Source: Ditylenchus dipsaci (taxonomy: Eukaryota > Nematoda > Chromadorea > Rhabditida > Anguinidae). From it: 64,000 nt of DNA. Positions 37,801-52,800 of this stretch are shown piece by piece; position 1 is the stretch's first letter, and the number at the start of each line of letters is the position of its first letter. The DNA lies in the NCBI GenBank assembly GCA_004194705.1, contig SADC01000929.1, positions 62,001 through 126,000 on the forward strand. Reading direction: 5' to 3'. The notes beneath the pieces were generated by a model, which saw only the letters and a list, made by a program, of their open reading frames with translations, did no database searches and had not been told where the DNA came from. Position numbers and translations under genes: made by a program.

Positions 37801-40800
37801 CTTCTGTTCACAGTTTCATGGGTATCTTTTGTTAAACTTTCAATTCAGCTTTCGATAACCAGCGATCTGATTTTGCAACCATTTAGGAACCAACGTGATT
37901 GTTTGCTTCATGGTGCGCAATGTGGTTGAACGTGTGCCTGCTTCACCCTATGATTACATCTACATGCTATCCTCCACAGCCATATCCTCCACTCTAACAG
38001 GCAATGGAAGCGCGGAAAAGATGAGTTTGCTGATGGAAACTAATGACGGATTGATCGAATTAGCCAGCACACTAACTTTCTTCATTGCACTTTTCCAGGT
38101 GAATTTTGTTCAAAAAATTGGAATGATTTTTGATTTTATGTATTTCAGGCTTTGATATACCTATTGAGGCTGGACTTCCTGTTTTGCTATGCATCTGAAT
38201 TCGTGCTAAAGGGATTTGCATTAGGGATTTCTGTTCGTATAGTATTTAACCAGCTGCAACATGTGCTCCACATCAAGATAAAGTCTTGTATGTCTGAAAT
38301 GTCATTGACGGTTCGGTTTTTGATGCTTTAAAAAGGGATAGTAAATTAAGCATAATAGAAAGACTTGACGCTCCATCAGTACTTTCTAAATTCATGGTGT
38401 TTGTAAGAAATTTATAAAAGTTAACAAATCGGGACTTCTCAGCTGCATAACTCGTCCGTTTGTTAGAGAGAGAGAGAGAGAGAGAGAGAGAGGCCAATTA
38501 ATTCAGTAAATTTACGGTTTCATATTTGAGGTTTGGCTTTCTCAAGTCTTGAAGTCGTTTATTTCGGATCCCAAATATTTAGAAATTTTAAAATTTTACG
38601 TCAAACATCTTTATTTTTGGTACTCAAAACTCATAAGCACTGGATAAAGATCAATTTTTGACAGTCTTAGAAGCAAATCGTCTCGTCATAGGACATTTCG
38701 CCAACGCTATTTCACCAACGGCTATTTAGCCAACAGCAATATTATTAAGAGTTCAAGTTGTCACTCTTAATTTTACACGTGTTTCACATGTATACTGACC
38801 TCACCAAGTTTATATTGGGTATTATCCTAGAGATCCTAGAGAGTCGTTGGTGAGCAAGTTAACAAGCAAGATGACCTTGCGGACGCTATATAATGAAGTA
38901 AAGACTTCTGCTCTAAGTATGCTAAAAAGTGTGTTGAGAATGTGAATTTGAAGTGAATTTTCGAGTAATCCTGGGAAGTAACCTGGGAAAGAAATTCTTC
39001 ACGTATTCCTAGCTGATTTGGCCACACCGGATTTTTTAATTGACGGCAGCCACCACTCCATCATACCCTTCTTAACTTCAGACACTGGGAGACAAGCAAG
39101 TGCTGTTATACTTTTCATTAAGGCCTTTACTTCAGGATCTGCATACCATTGGCGCAGCTTTTGCTCGACAAAGTTCTTGTAGTGGTTTTGACCGAGATGA
39201 AAAAAAAACAGAAATTCATGATAGCCAAAGGAAATATTGTCTTCATCACTTTCGCAGGTGATTGTTCTATATAATTTTATTTACGCTAAAACAAAAATCA
39301 ACAGTAAAAAGTAAGATCAAACCTGCCATGATAGATTTCGGGTGAAGCTTCGGATTTTTATGAAAACCATTTTTAAGGCTCTCGACTAGTTCTTCTCCAA
39401 TTTTTTTGGCAAAAACATGAAGAGACCAGGCAAAAGTAGACACTTCTTCAAAGATATTTACCGTATAAAGCTGCTTAAATCCATAGGAGTGAGTAGAAGG
39501 TACCTTCCATCGACCAGCGCTTGTACTTCTCTAGGGTTGTAGGCCGAAGCCAGAGGCGAAGATAAAAATGACCGGTTTGTTTGAGTCCTCAACTCGTGAA
39601 TCTCATAGCAAAAGCGTTCGTCTTGGTAGTAATTGTGAAGTCACGGCTAAGCACCACCTCTTTTAAGTCCTTGTCTACATCTGAAAAAAATATGATACAC
39701 CAGAAGAGTAATAAAAGAAAAACCTGATGCTCCATTTGGTTTCCGAATATTGTCAATCACCTTCTTGATGCTGCTGTCTTTAGGCATTGATTCTATTTCG
39801 TAAGCGCTAGCTCCCTTTTGGCAGTCGACAAAATCGCTTGAGTTGTTGCGTCTTCTCGACGCAAAGAAGAATGCCCAAAAGTACAAAAAAAGCAAAAAAT
39901 AACTTTTTAATATAGTGGAATTTTGCTAGTATTTTGTTTGTCGATTTTTGCTATATTCGGAAAGTTTTTTCCCAATACACAAAAATGTTCTTTCAAGTCT
40001 TGTTTCGATTGATAGTCTGCCCAAGCCTTCTTTTTGTAGTTTGTACCCTCCCCCTTCTCTTCTTTTTGATTTCAGCTAAAGCTGAAATCAGTCTGCCTTT
40101 TCTCTCTGTAAATGTAGCTAGTAAATGCTTTTGCTCTGGCCAGAGCTAGTAAATAATTATTTTGTAATAAAAGACTGACATTTCTATAATAAAGTAAACT
40201 AACCAGCTAAATTTAACAAAACCCCTTCTATATTCTCTAAAATCCACACACAAAAAAAAACCTTCAAAATTCCATCCTCCACCTTGACTCTAATTTTGTA
40301 ATTTCTGGATGTCTAAGCAGCACCATTTCTACAGAGTGCTTGTAGCCAGATTTTCCAAAGCCTTGTGGTTCACAGCAGTCATTTTTTGCTTCATCTAAAG
40401 AAAAATCAAAACAAGAGTATCGAGCAATAAAAAATTACCACAACGGTTTTTGGAATTTGAGTACATCTGTCGTGAGGCTTTCTGTGAACCAAATCCCTGC
40501 TCTTTCTGAAAACTGATTCAGCTGTTCCATGGCAGGATCTTGTTGCGCATCTCCAAAATTGCTTGGTGCCATTAATGCTTTTGACTGTTTGCTACATTAG
40601 ATATCCATTGTAGCTTGCCATAGGCTTTTGTCTGTATGATTCCAATTATCTATAAAAAAGTAAAATTGTGTGAGGTCAATTGACAGGTCAAGTTTTGGTA
40701 AACTAGATGGGCAGGCATTAAATCAAGTGAGGAAATCAAGAAAATGACCAAGAGTGACAGCTCGAACTTTTAATAAAATTGCTGTTGGCTAAATTGCCAT

Positions 40801-43800
40801 TGGCAAAGATTTGTTGGCGCAATAGCGTTGTCCTAAAATAGGATTATAGTCCTAATATAGGACCATACTACTATTAGACCTTTTTAGGACTATTTTAGTC
40901 CTAAATAGTCTTAATTTTAAGGTAAATAAGACTAAATTCTCATCCCTGAACAGAACAAGTGCCTGTACTTTGTTTCAAAATTTTGAGTTCGCAGCCTTGC
41001 TTTAAGTTGAGAATTTTCGTTAGTGTGGTACAGTCCTGTAACGCACCAGGTGCCCCACCGGCACTGATGGCACCGCACCGAGCTGGTGCCGGTGGGGTTA
41101 GCGAAGAGGATCGGTGCCGGTGCGGTGCCAGTTCGGGTTAGGGGAAAAGGTCGGTGCCGGTGCTGGTGCCGGTGCGGGTTAGAGAAAAGGGTCGGTGCCA
41201 CTGCTGTGCCGGTGCGAAAAAAATTTTAGCCCGCACTGGCACCGACATTTAATCAAGTCAAATGGTCAAATTCATGTATATTGAACTAAAATATGTATTA
41301 GATTACTTTATGGATACAGTAAAATACTCAAAAGTGTTAATTTACAGTTTTTAATCACTTGCGCAAAAAACTTTTTTTGTTAAAAAAAAATCTTAAAATT
41401 TTTTGCCTTGGTCCCCCAAGCTAAGTATTTTCGGAAAATTTAATCTTGCGGTGCCGGCGCGGAAGCTGGCACCGGTACCGCATCGGGCTGGTGCCGGTGC
41501 GGGTTCGTGGAAAAGTTCGGTGCTGGTGCGCGTTGAAGGAAAAGGTCGGTGCTGGTGCCGGTGCCAGAATTTCAAAATTTACAGCACTGGTGTTGTAGTT
41601 GGCAAGGTTACATTTAGGCAGGATTCGTAATGAAAAATTTCGAAAAAGGACATTCGGGTAAAAAAAAAGATTTTATTTCATTTTATCCAGTGCTTATCGC
41701 AATTTTCGAGCGAAAAAAAAAGATTTTGACTAAAACTTCAAAAATAAAAAAGATTTTGAGTCTCGAAAAAAGGACAAATCTTTTTAAAAAAGGACAATTA
41801 CGAACCCTGCATTTAGGCGATTTTTGGACATTTTTTCAAATTCGCATCTTTTCAATTTTGTTTATTTTTGGCTGTTTGGTAAATAATTTTGGTATTTTCT
41901 AGGCCTTAGGCTCAGGGTAGCCCAGTGTATGTTAGCCGTGACTAAAAAATGTCTTACGGACTGCAAAACAAACCAAAATTCGAAGAAGGCGCGAATTCAA
42001 AAATGTCCGAAAATTGCCTAAGCGCCTACGTACCGTGTTAGCCTTATAGATTTGCTTATTCCTCAATTTTATACAGAAACTCAGTCGGACATTTTTAGTG
42101 CTTGCCATCTATGTTGGATTGTTTGGACAAAATCAACTTACACACTCTCACTATTTCAATCTTCTCCATCTTATTACTGTTGGCTGGCAGGCAAATTTTG
42201 GGCCCAGCTATTCAACTTCGACTAGGACTAAAGACTCCATTTTCTTTGGAATTCTTGTTAGTAAGTCTTTTTTTTCTGAAGAATATTCTAAATGCTGAAT
42301 AAATACTGAATGAAAAACTGTTTGAGATAATATCTTTTAGATTTTGTTTACAAGTTTCCTGTCCTATTTACTGGACGGCGAAAATCTCAACCTGGAGACG
42401 GTTAAGTATGTCACTGATAGGTTAGTTCAAAACTATTTTTTTTCACCAAAATAAATAAATGTAGGGACTGCTTTTCAGGGTTCAGTTTACTATTCCGAAA
42501 CTGACACTGTTCAGCACCTTGGCTATAGATGCCCTTGCTATGGCTATACTCATCCAAGCACTCCACGTGCAGTTAGCCAAGGAGTTGGGTAGAAGACACA
42601 AGTACAGAGTGGACAATAGACAGGTTGTGCTTTTTTTCACGGTTTCTAATTAAAAGATGGTTTTATTTTAGGAACTTTTTGCCTTTGTCATGATTGGTTC
42701 AATTTCTTCGTTGATGTCTTCCCATCCATCTGGTCAATCGACTTTTCGCAATAGAGTTGGAGCTGGTGCTAAAAGTGTGGTATGTGTATTTATTCATTTA
42801 TTTTTCGTCTCTATCATCTGCTTCTTGGAATTCTTTATTTTCATTAATACTTTTGGCTGAACTTTCATGGTGCTCGAATTTGATTTTTATTCAGTTTTTT
42901 TGTCAATCGCGTATTTAGACGATTTCAAACATTACTCTGAAGCAGTGTTTTCAAAAACCCCAGTCACACACAGTGAGGGTCACACCTTAGATCACACTCA
43001 CAGTCACAGTCACACTCACAGTCACACTTGGTGTGAGTGTGACTTTAGTGTGACTGTGAGTGTGACTGTGACTTTAGTGTGACTGTGAGTGTGACTTTAG
43101 TGTGACTACGCAAGCGGTGGTTGAGCCAGGATCGCAAGTCTAAGATGCCTATCAATCGAAGGTGTGTTCATAGGTAGCTTTAATTCCTTTTGCTTCTTTA
43201 TTTATTGTTGTTTCTTTGTTGGCAATACCATTTATTTGTGATTTTCAGCTCTCCTGATGAGGTAATTTTTTGTTTGAATTACACTTTTTTACATATAGCT
43301 CTGGAATAGCTAAGCTAAACAACTGTATGTAACTGAAGTGTGAATTGTAAATTATCTTTGATGGGAGTGATTATGGACCACGCATATTATTAAGAATCCT
43401 CTTTTTTTAGGATACTAGAAAACAAGAGCAAATCGAGCAATAAGATACTCTACAAATTGCACTTGATGATCAAAAAGGTGGGCAAATGCGAATTCTAGCC
43501 AGTGGTTCGGAAATACCAGAATCTCATTATTTGCATCTTTTTAGCTTTGTTCGTATTTTATTTTGCAAATAAAATTTTGTCTGTTCAATTGCTGTTTAGC
43601 TATAGAGAGATGTGAAATCAACGTCTTATGTAGTAATTTTTCGCGATGTCTAGAGGGTCCTGTTAGGGATACAGTCGACTCGCTATATAGTGGCACCTCC
43701 CGTGACCGACTTTTAGGTGTCACTACAGGGTGTCCCGAAATTACGCGCACATCAAAAAAGTATTTGTGTAGGTAACACCTTGCCCGGTCGATTTCCGTTT

Positions 43801-46800
43801 TCGGAAATCTCCAAATTACGGGTTTTTAACAATCAACAATACAGACTTCCCATTCCTCTTTATTCGTACAAGAATAAACAACTATCAATAACAATAAAAA
43901 AATGATAAATTGCGACAAAAATAAAGACCTTTTGGAACACCTACTGTCGATTATTCGGAACATCCCTTCTGGACCAAGTTGGAATTGCTTCACACGAAGT
44001 CGTTTTGCCTTCTCTTGATTCTTGATATCAGCTATTATCTAAACGTAAAACGCATTAAAAGAAGAAATATATCATACAGACAGCATAAATCAAATTAAAA
44101 TTGGTAACATATAAAAAAATTGAGACAGAAAGGAAATGTGCGCGTAATTTCGAGACACCCTGCATATCGAGAGTGTCACTGTATCGACAGTCGACTTTAT
44201 AGGAGATCTCTAAGAGTTCGGATAATTAGGAAGGGTCGGCTGAATAGATGAAATACGGTAGATTATCATCGCTATCACCGCTAAGACCCGTACCATGACC
44301 TCTCTCCTGCACATGGATGGACATTAACTCACGACAGCTGCCCAATTAGCTTTATTTGCAATCAGACTCTAAGTGAAAGGAGCAACAAAATATCTTGATA
44401 CTCTAATAAACAATATGTCTGATTTTCTAGCGGATTTTTCTTGGCTCTCTTATCCTTATTCAAAGCATCGCAGATTCTTAAAAATCCAATCAGGCAATTC
44501 AGGAGGAGATGTCACGCTGGATATAGAGACAGCAGCACCAGCTTGTGAACTAAAGTAAGACACTGATATATAGGCCACAAAAAGCTGCTGACCGGGAAGA
44601 ACAGTCGCTATCACTGAAGACGAATGAGGCGAAAAGGCACTTTCAGAATAAGATCCAGCTTCTTGCAAGGTCCAACTGTCCGCTAGGTGAAAGAAGTGAA
44701 AGGAATTAAAGCTACCTGTGAACACATCCCCGAGCGATAGGCATCTTAGACTTGCGATCCTGGCTCAACCACCGCTTGCGTAGTCCTTGAGTTCACGATA
44801 ATACCTAAACAAGCAGAAATAGGTCACACTAAAGTCAAAGCCACACTGAAGTCACACTCACAGTTACTCTAAAGTCACAGTCACACTCACAGTCACACTA
44901 AAGTCACACTCACAGTCACAGTCACATCAAGTGTGACTGTGATTTTAGTGTGACTGTGAGTGTGATGTGACTTAAGGGTGTGAGTGTGAGGTGTGATTGT
45001 GGTTTTTGAAAACACTGCTCTGAAGGCTAGAAACTCTTCGAACTTTTTGCTGAGGTGTAAGAAAAAAAAAGCCTTTTTGTTCAAATTTCCACTAACTCCG
45101 GTTTCCAACCCCTAAAATTTTCTGGATACTTGGTTGTACTGTATACGGTGTCAAGATCACTAATCCCGGTTGGTCTTTTTTTCGACTTATAATTTTTGAT
45201 ACTTTATAGTAAGCTAAAAATAAGTTCTTAAGCATTTTGCATAATCTGCCATCATACCTGTAATACAGAAAAATTATAGGTAGCTAACGTGCCACTAGTG
45301 CTCACCCTGCTTCCACTCATCATTTGGGCTCCACTCTTTTTCCAGTCTTTACCAGTGGTAAATCCTTTGAATTTAACAGCTAAACATTGAACTTTTCTCA
45401 TTGCAGTGTATTCTGTCGTGTATTGTGCTCACCAGTCTCGGTGTATATTTCAGCAGTGTTGGAGAGTTACCACTTTTGTGGCACATTTCTAAACTGGATG
45501 TGGTAAGGCACATTTTTTTAATAATATCGAAATGGACATGTAACAACTCAGTTATTAAAAAAACGTGGGGACTTACCGTATTTCCTCTAATTAGGCGGCC
45601 GGCCGCCTTATTTTAAGCCCCGAACATCTGAAAATTGTCAATCAAAAATGGCCTTAACGCTGAAATTTCAGTCAAATCAATAAGGGGCCGTCTTATTAAA
45701 GGAAATACGGTAAACCAAATCCTACCTTCACTCATTCAAGGACTTTCACGAGGGTTTTCATTCCCAAAAATCCATCCCATTGAGTAATTTCGATTTTCGG
45801 AGGCCTGGAGGAGCCATTTTTTTTTGTGCCCGAGCCGGCCCGGCATTAGTGGGGATTAAAATATAATGAAAGTACATATTTGTTAAATGACCATGAAACT
45901 TGATGAGCACAGCGATTTGCGAAGGGGCTTTTAAGGGCACTTCTTTAGTCCCCCATACTCGGATTTTTTTTAAAAGTGACCCAAAATAACCCCCCGAACT
46001 CATTTTTTCTGCATAACAAGAAACGAGAAACATTTATAACACTTTCTGAATAAAAAAATAAAATTTTGTCGAAAAAATTTGACACCCACCTCTTGGGGGA
46101 GATGGTCTTTTCGGATTTTTTTGACCAAACTTCAACCTATTTAAGCAAAATCTAAGTAAAAATGCTAGATTTGAACAGCTTTTTACTTTCTGGAGCCTAC
46201 CAAATAAGGAAACTCGGGTATGCATATTTGTTTATGCATCCAGAGTCATTTTCGAGAGATTTGTGTCTCAGGTACAGTCAAACTTCGATATATCGTACAC
46301 CCTGGGGACCAGGCCAGGTGTAAGTTATATTGGGGATGTACGTTATATCGAGGTTTGACTGTATGTGTATGTGCGCATCTCAACCCCAAGAAACCAAGCC
46401 TTCTGCGCCCCGAAGGGGCGCAGGGGACTTGGTTGGTTAAAGAAGTAAAGAAGTACCCTTTTAAGGGCTCCAATACCTGAAATTTTCTCAAGACTTTGTC
46501 TAAAAAAGCAAAATTTAGAAAAATTTTATAAGAAGAGAATGTAGAAAGAGCAGGAATTTAACTTATTATTTATCACAGGCTTTTCCGTCTATTCCCGGCA
46601 CATTTTAAATAAATTTTAACGTTATTTACACCGATAATTTTTGCGATACTCTTTGGATGCTCAGGCGAACCTCGACGGAGGCTTGAATCTCCCACGACAT
46701 TCAAATTTGAAGATTTGATTGTCAAATGAGGTTCAAACCTCCATCGAACCTCGGGTAGGGCTCTTCTGAATGTCGATAGGTTGGCTCGAGGTTATTTTGA

Positions 46801-49800
46801 ACCTCTATCAATAATACACCACCCAGGAGATTGTCTGTGGAGGATGAAAAGAGGTTCCTGGGAGGTGAGAAATTTAGGTGAGAAATTTAGCCTGGTTAAA
46901 AACATGTTTTTTTAAATTAAAAAAGTATGCTAAAACATAGAAGTATGCTAAACCAAAAACCTGTTTCTCTGTGTTTTTAAGAGTACAACGAACAGTTTCC
47001 GTCGGACGGCACCGAATCATCGATAACGAGTTCATCCACACCGGATTCATCCACACCAAATTCATCCAGCGCCGAATTCATCGACTCATTTCAAAACTTT
47101 TGTCTTTACACGAAATCATGTCTACATTATCTTTGAGGTTATAGGCACAGTGGGCGCCCGTCCGACGCCGTCTGGCTGGACGGTCTAGCAATTCGCCTAA
47201 TAAACATGGACGCTCTTATTTCTAGAACATGAACTAGCATGTTTTAATGGCAAAAACACAGCGACCGTCCATGCTCGTCCGCCTTTTCAATCGACCGGCC
47301 TTCACAGTCCTAAAAATTGTCATTTTTCAAAAGAAAAACATTTTTTTGGTCGGTGACGGCCGGTCGACCATCAAAACAGACAGACAAGGACGGTCGCCCA
47401 TGATAGTTCATGTTCTAAAAAGTAGAATGTCCAGATTTGATGGGCCAATTTGTTAGACCGTTAGACGTTGTTAGACCGTTCGGACGGGACGGGCGCGGCG
47501 GATGGGCGCCCCACTGTGATTACAGGTTCGAATCATTTTTCTTGAATAACAGACATGAACCAGTTTTTTTAAGACCAGTAAGCATCAGAGTGGGCAGGGG
47601 TACCACATAATACCTCCTCTAAATCGGGTATCCACTTTCAGAATTCAAAATTTTGGATTTAACTGAAAGCAATTAATAATTATTGTTCCCTTATTATAAA
47701 TTTCAAGTTGCATGCATTCAGTACTCGAAATGACCTCGAAATAGTAGAAAATACATATATAAAAAAAATCAGAAATCAGCAAAATCAGGTCAAGGTACAG
47801 AGTTTTACAGAGATTAGGTCAGGTAAAACGCTTTTATGAGTTGGTTGTGATAGTCTTGATAATTTTTCGGGGTATAGACGTTTCTCGAAAATGAAACTTT
47901 TTTCATTTTCGAGAAACGTTTCTCGAATTTGAAACTCAAAAGAGTAAAATATCTCTAGGTGTATACCTTATTTAGACATATCAAGGGTATTTGGCTGAAT
48001 GTGATGGCCAAAGTCCAGCATATTCCACATTGCGGGGGTTAGGGGTTAACACATGTATGTACGCTTATCCTTGCAATGTGGAGTGTGCTGGTCTTTGGCC
48101 GCGAAGCGGCCAAATACCCTTGGTATGTCTAAATAAGTATCTTTACAGGTATACATATATACCCCTAGAGATATTTTACTCTTTTGAGTTTCAAATTCGA
48201 GAAACGTTTCTCGAAAATGAAAAAAGTTTCATTTTCGAGAAACGTCTATGCACCAATTTTTCATATGAACTTGTACAAAATTTTTAAACCAGAATAACCA
48301 CTGGAACCTAGCAAAAATTTTAGAAAAATAAAAACTCAAAAAGTTCATATGAAAAAAATCTGTAAAACTCTGTAACTTGACAAAGTAACTTTCTGATTTT
48401 TCATATATAAACTTCAAGATTTTTTACTACAAAAATGTTCCGATTCTAGCAGTCATTTTGAGTACTAAATGCATACAACTTGAAATTTAAAATAATGTGA
48501 ACAAAAGAAATTAAATAAAAACTACCAACGAAAACTTTTTTTTTGTTTTTTTTTGTGGCAAATTTTTTCTGTGGCTAATTTACTTTTTTTGTGGCAAATT
48601 TACTTTTTTTTGTAGCAAATTTATTTTTTTCTATAGCAAATTTACTCTTTTTGGTAGCAAATCCGATTTTCGTCTGTAGCACATATACTTGAGTTAGTGT
48701 GCTTATTTATTTCTAAAAATTTCAGAAACATATATATATATCCGTTGATACGCTTGATCCGAATACTGTTTTCAGTCTTTTTAGACTGAAAACCGATTTT
48801 CGAGAAAAGTGAACTGAGAATTTCGGTTTGCTCCAGCACCCGAAAATTGCAAATCCCTGTAAGATCATAGGCAGTTGGCAGAAGATCCCACTTGTACCCG
48901 GCTATTTCGGCCAACACTCTTTTCTTCACAAGAAAAAGCCCGTTAAGATCCAAAAGCGTACGGACTGAAGTGTTGCTCTTCTCAATACGGTGGAGCATAA
49001 TGTGGCTAAGGTTGAAAGAATTATCATCATGCATTGTATTGATGGTAAATCTGATAAGCTTGAATTTAAGAATTTCATAACTGATCCATCAGAGGATGTT
49101 GAGCAATGAAGCAGCCGAGAGTGTGCCAAGTGTGTGTGCTAGAATAGATTTAAAGCCCAGCAGCTTTACCAGCAATTAATCCACTTGTCTTTCATGAAGT
49201 TCAAGTCTTTCATAGACTCGGAATACCAATTTTGAGAATTTTGGATGAATAAATAAGTACACTACCTCAAGTATATGTGCTACGGACTAAAATCGGATTT
49301 GCTACAAAAAAGAGTAAATTTGCTACAGAAAAAAATAAATTTGCTACAAAAAAAGTAAATTTGCCACAGAAAAAATGATTAACCTACTTTATACCAAGGG
49401 TATAAAAGTTATACTATTTTTATACCAAAATAGTATTATTTAGGTATAACTTTAATTTAAAATTATACCCTGTGCAGTACCCTGCTCCTTTGTCACATAG
49501 GGCCATATTTTGGATATCGTATTTTCTCTAATACCGACCGGTAATACCGACCGAACAGAAAAAGTTACAAAAGTATTTCTTGATCGGAAGTCGCAAGAGG
49601 CTTTGTAATTCGGAATTGAAATCAGTGGTGTATAATTGCTCTTTCTTGCCCTGGTTCTGATTTTCAGAAATTTTCGCTCTGGCTTTTGCTCTGCCTCAGA
49701 GCGAGAGTCAGAGCCGGAGCGTTATACACCAGCGGTTTTCAAATCACTTTCAAACATACTTTCTAATAATAAAAATCAATATAAAAATGTTAGGATAGTC

Positions 49801-52800
49801 CCAGTGGGTTCGCTTTCGCACCAGTTCCTAGTTTTGTGGATGTTTTGCTAACAAAAAAGCCTTTTTACGTATAATTTAATGTTTATGGGCTGACAAATCT
49901 TTCAAAGTTTTAAAATAAGAATAGCAACTCCAGATGCATAAAAACATTTTCTTGTTTAGTAGTCCTTTTTCATGAATTCAGTAGTTCTCTACTATTCCCA
50001 TTATAGATTTTTTTGATAAATTTAAATTGACGCCGAATTTTTTACTTGGAGTATTGAAAAATAAGTGTTTTTTTCCAAAAACTATACAGCAGCCACAATT
50101 TGCATGAAAGAAGTTTTTTTTCCTTTTGGCATGTATATGTAAAGTAAGTGAGTGGTAAAAACGTATACAAAAAACCATCGCTAACCAGCTTTGTCCCTAA
50201 CTGACCAGCCACAATCTCGTACCTTAAGTTATAATCTATAAAGACGGGGTATGTAAAGTAGTGGACAAAAAAACCAATAAGTTTGCGTCTATAAATTACT
50301 TTCTTTTTTCTCTGACACTTTTCATAGATTTAGTGAGCTTGTGTCGAAAGTTAACAATATTTCTTTGACCTTCACCTATCCCAAGTAGCAAAAAACCCTA
50401 AAATCTGTTAACATGCCTGCTTTTTACTACTAACTATCTATACTATGCAATATCCTTGAAATTGTTAGCGCACATGCAAACCTATTGTATCTAATAAGGA
50501 GTGTCCACTAAACATCTTGGTCTTATCATGCTTTTTATAGTACATTGAGCGTCTAAGCCAATTGTGTGAGTTAGCAGCATGGTGCAGTGCTGAGCAGTGC
50601 TGTTTTCTTTACAAATTTTTGTGTACGAAAAATTTTCATTTTTGTAAACATAAGAAAGCAAAAAATATCGTGTTTTTGTTTTGAACATTTATGAAAATTT
50701 AAATTTTCTCATTTCCATTTCTGTACACAAATGAAAATAAAAATATCTTTGTGTACGTTTGTGTACACAAATGAAAAACCTGAAAATTTTGTTTATGTTT
50801 GTGTACACAGATAAAAAATATTTTACACAACACAAATCAACAATGTTTTATTGCATTAACAATGTGTACTATACTAATAAATTACAAAAACATAATTTCT
50901 CGGGGATATTCTGCACGATAACGAGTCATGTTAGAAACTCGATCTCATTTTTGGGATTTCAAAAACCGGATAAAAACATAGAGGTTTTACATTCATGCAC
51001 TTTTATGAGTTTTTTCACCAGTATTTTGCTTTTTGTTGTGTTGCGTACAATATTTTTTCCATGTATACACAAACATGAAGAAAATTTTCAGGGGTTTCAT
51101 TTGTGTACATAAACCTACACAAATTTTTTTGACTTTTCATTGACAAACGTACACAAGCCTTTTCGACATTTGATTTGTGTACACAAACGTAAAGGTCTTA
51201 AGTTCGACTCCCATGGGTGTTGCAGCGAATTTTCCGAAGTCCAAAGGAGCATAAAAAGAGGTTCAGGGAATTGTACTACTACACCAATAAGAGAATCCGG
51301 CGAGCTTCGTAAGAGGTTCAGCATAGGGCGTAAAATAGATAGGCTTGATCGCCCGGGTTAATAATCCCGAAACGGGGTTCGTGTTTTTTTACACAAAATC
51401 TTGCTTCTTTCCTGCCTATCTTTTTTTTTCAATCGAAGCGAAAATCTCTCCTTTATCTTTTTACATATTATGAGTCAATATAACTTGGATAGAAGAGATA
51501 GATAATTAAGGTTGAATGAAGGCTGTGAAAATCCCGGATCAAACCTAAAAATAGAAGAGGTTTGGAAAGAAACATTTTTGAACTTCGGACGACTTTTTTC
51601 GCAGGTTCGTAGGAGGCTCAAAGAAGCACTTATACACGTCGGCGGATGTTCGGCTGAACTTCGAATGAAGTTGAACTGAAAGTCAGTTGAACCTCTGCTC
51701 AGTGTCTTTTCAACATGCTCTCAACCTCAATTTTTCGAACCTCCTCCAACTCTCAATGGAAGTTCGTACAACTTTCGCTGGAGGTTCGATTGAAATTTGT
51801 CCTCACAGGCTGTTAGTTAAAGTGAATATAAAATAAATTCTTACTCTCAGTGAGAATCTCACTAAGAGTGAGAATCTTACTGAGAATCTCAGTGAGAATT
51901 AAGACAGAACCGAAGCTTTTTGAGGGTCGTAACGTTTTCTTAGCCTGTGAGTGAGAGTGAGTGAGAACAAAATTTGTCATCACAGAGAACGAGGACTGAA
52001 TAAACCCTGTGAGTGAGAGTGAGTGAGATTCTCACTCGCAGTGAGCTCATCGAAACACTGCTACAGTCGACGCTCGATTCCAGGACAGAAGTTCGTTCCC
52101 ACCTAGGGTCCGACACTTTTTTACCCCGATTTTTAAAATTTTTTGTCAGTTGTGTTTTGACAGTCTGGTCCCTGGATTCCGATTTTGCCGATCGTTTTTC
52201 GAAAATCCAAAATTTTTTCCTGTAAAAAAGCGGAAATCGATTGAAGGACAGCAATTTATGAAAGAGCCTGTCTTTAACCCGTTTTTGCACGAATTAAATT
52301 TTTTTTTTGAAAATTTTCGACTTTTTTAATTTTGCACTTGCAAGGTCAAATCTAGGGGTGAAATGGTTGGTTTTATTATAAAAAAGCAGTCAAAAAATAG
52401 GTTTTGTTGACAAAATTTCGAGATTTAGACCAAAATTGGCTTGTTTTTTTGAATACTATAGGGTGGTTCTAATAATTATCGGTGGGTTATTGGCGTGTAT
52501 GAATGCAATATTTATCGGCTGTTTGTTAGCCTTTTCTTTGCTAGCTTGTTTACTTCACACTGTGAGCAATGAGATGGTCTAAAGAGGCACGTGAAAAGGT
52601 TCCGATGCCTCAACCACATATGCTTGGCGCATACAACACTTTCATGGGAGGAGTCGATCGCATAAACCAAAATATCAGCAATTACTGTGTGAGCATCAAA
52701 AGTAAAAATAGTGGTTTTCCTGCTTCGCCTTCTGCATCGATTCAGCAATCCATAATGCCTAGCGCAACCACGTCGGGTCATTAAAGGAAAGTTAGACTAC

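Larger units (their letters stand above)
42943..45017. mobile_element. hAT-type element S, GTCACACTCACA arrays
   Basis: Ends CAGTGTTTTCAAAAACC on both sides; the 8-bp duplication CTCTGAAG flanks it (42935-42942, 45018-45025). Arrays of CACACTCACAGTCA (42961-43105; inverted 44822-45003) form the subterminal parts, followed by a further 70-bp inverted match. It occupies SLC26 intron 8. No transposase motif is recognised. Two more elements are nested inside. Confidence 0.9.

Noticed and set aside
38149..38287. SLC26 exon 4 ending at GTATGT (38288)
   Set aside because: That donor gives a TAA at the junction with exon 5. The donor at 38311 keeps the frame and gives the expected spacing to the next conserved segment.
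48642..49129. 130-residue minus-strand frame inside the 48532-49385 element
   Set aside because: No known domain; overlapping frames on both strands are of similar length, so it is not distinguishable from chance.
51190..51215. Pol III B-box-like GTTCGACTCCC, also at 53605 and 63575
   Set aside because: No matching A box at the right distance could be recognised, so no SINE is called.
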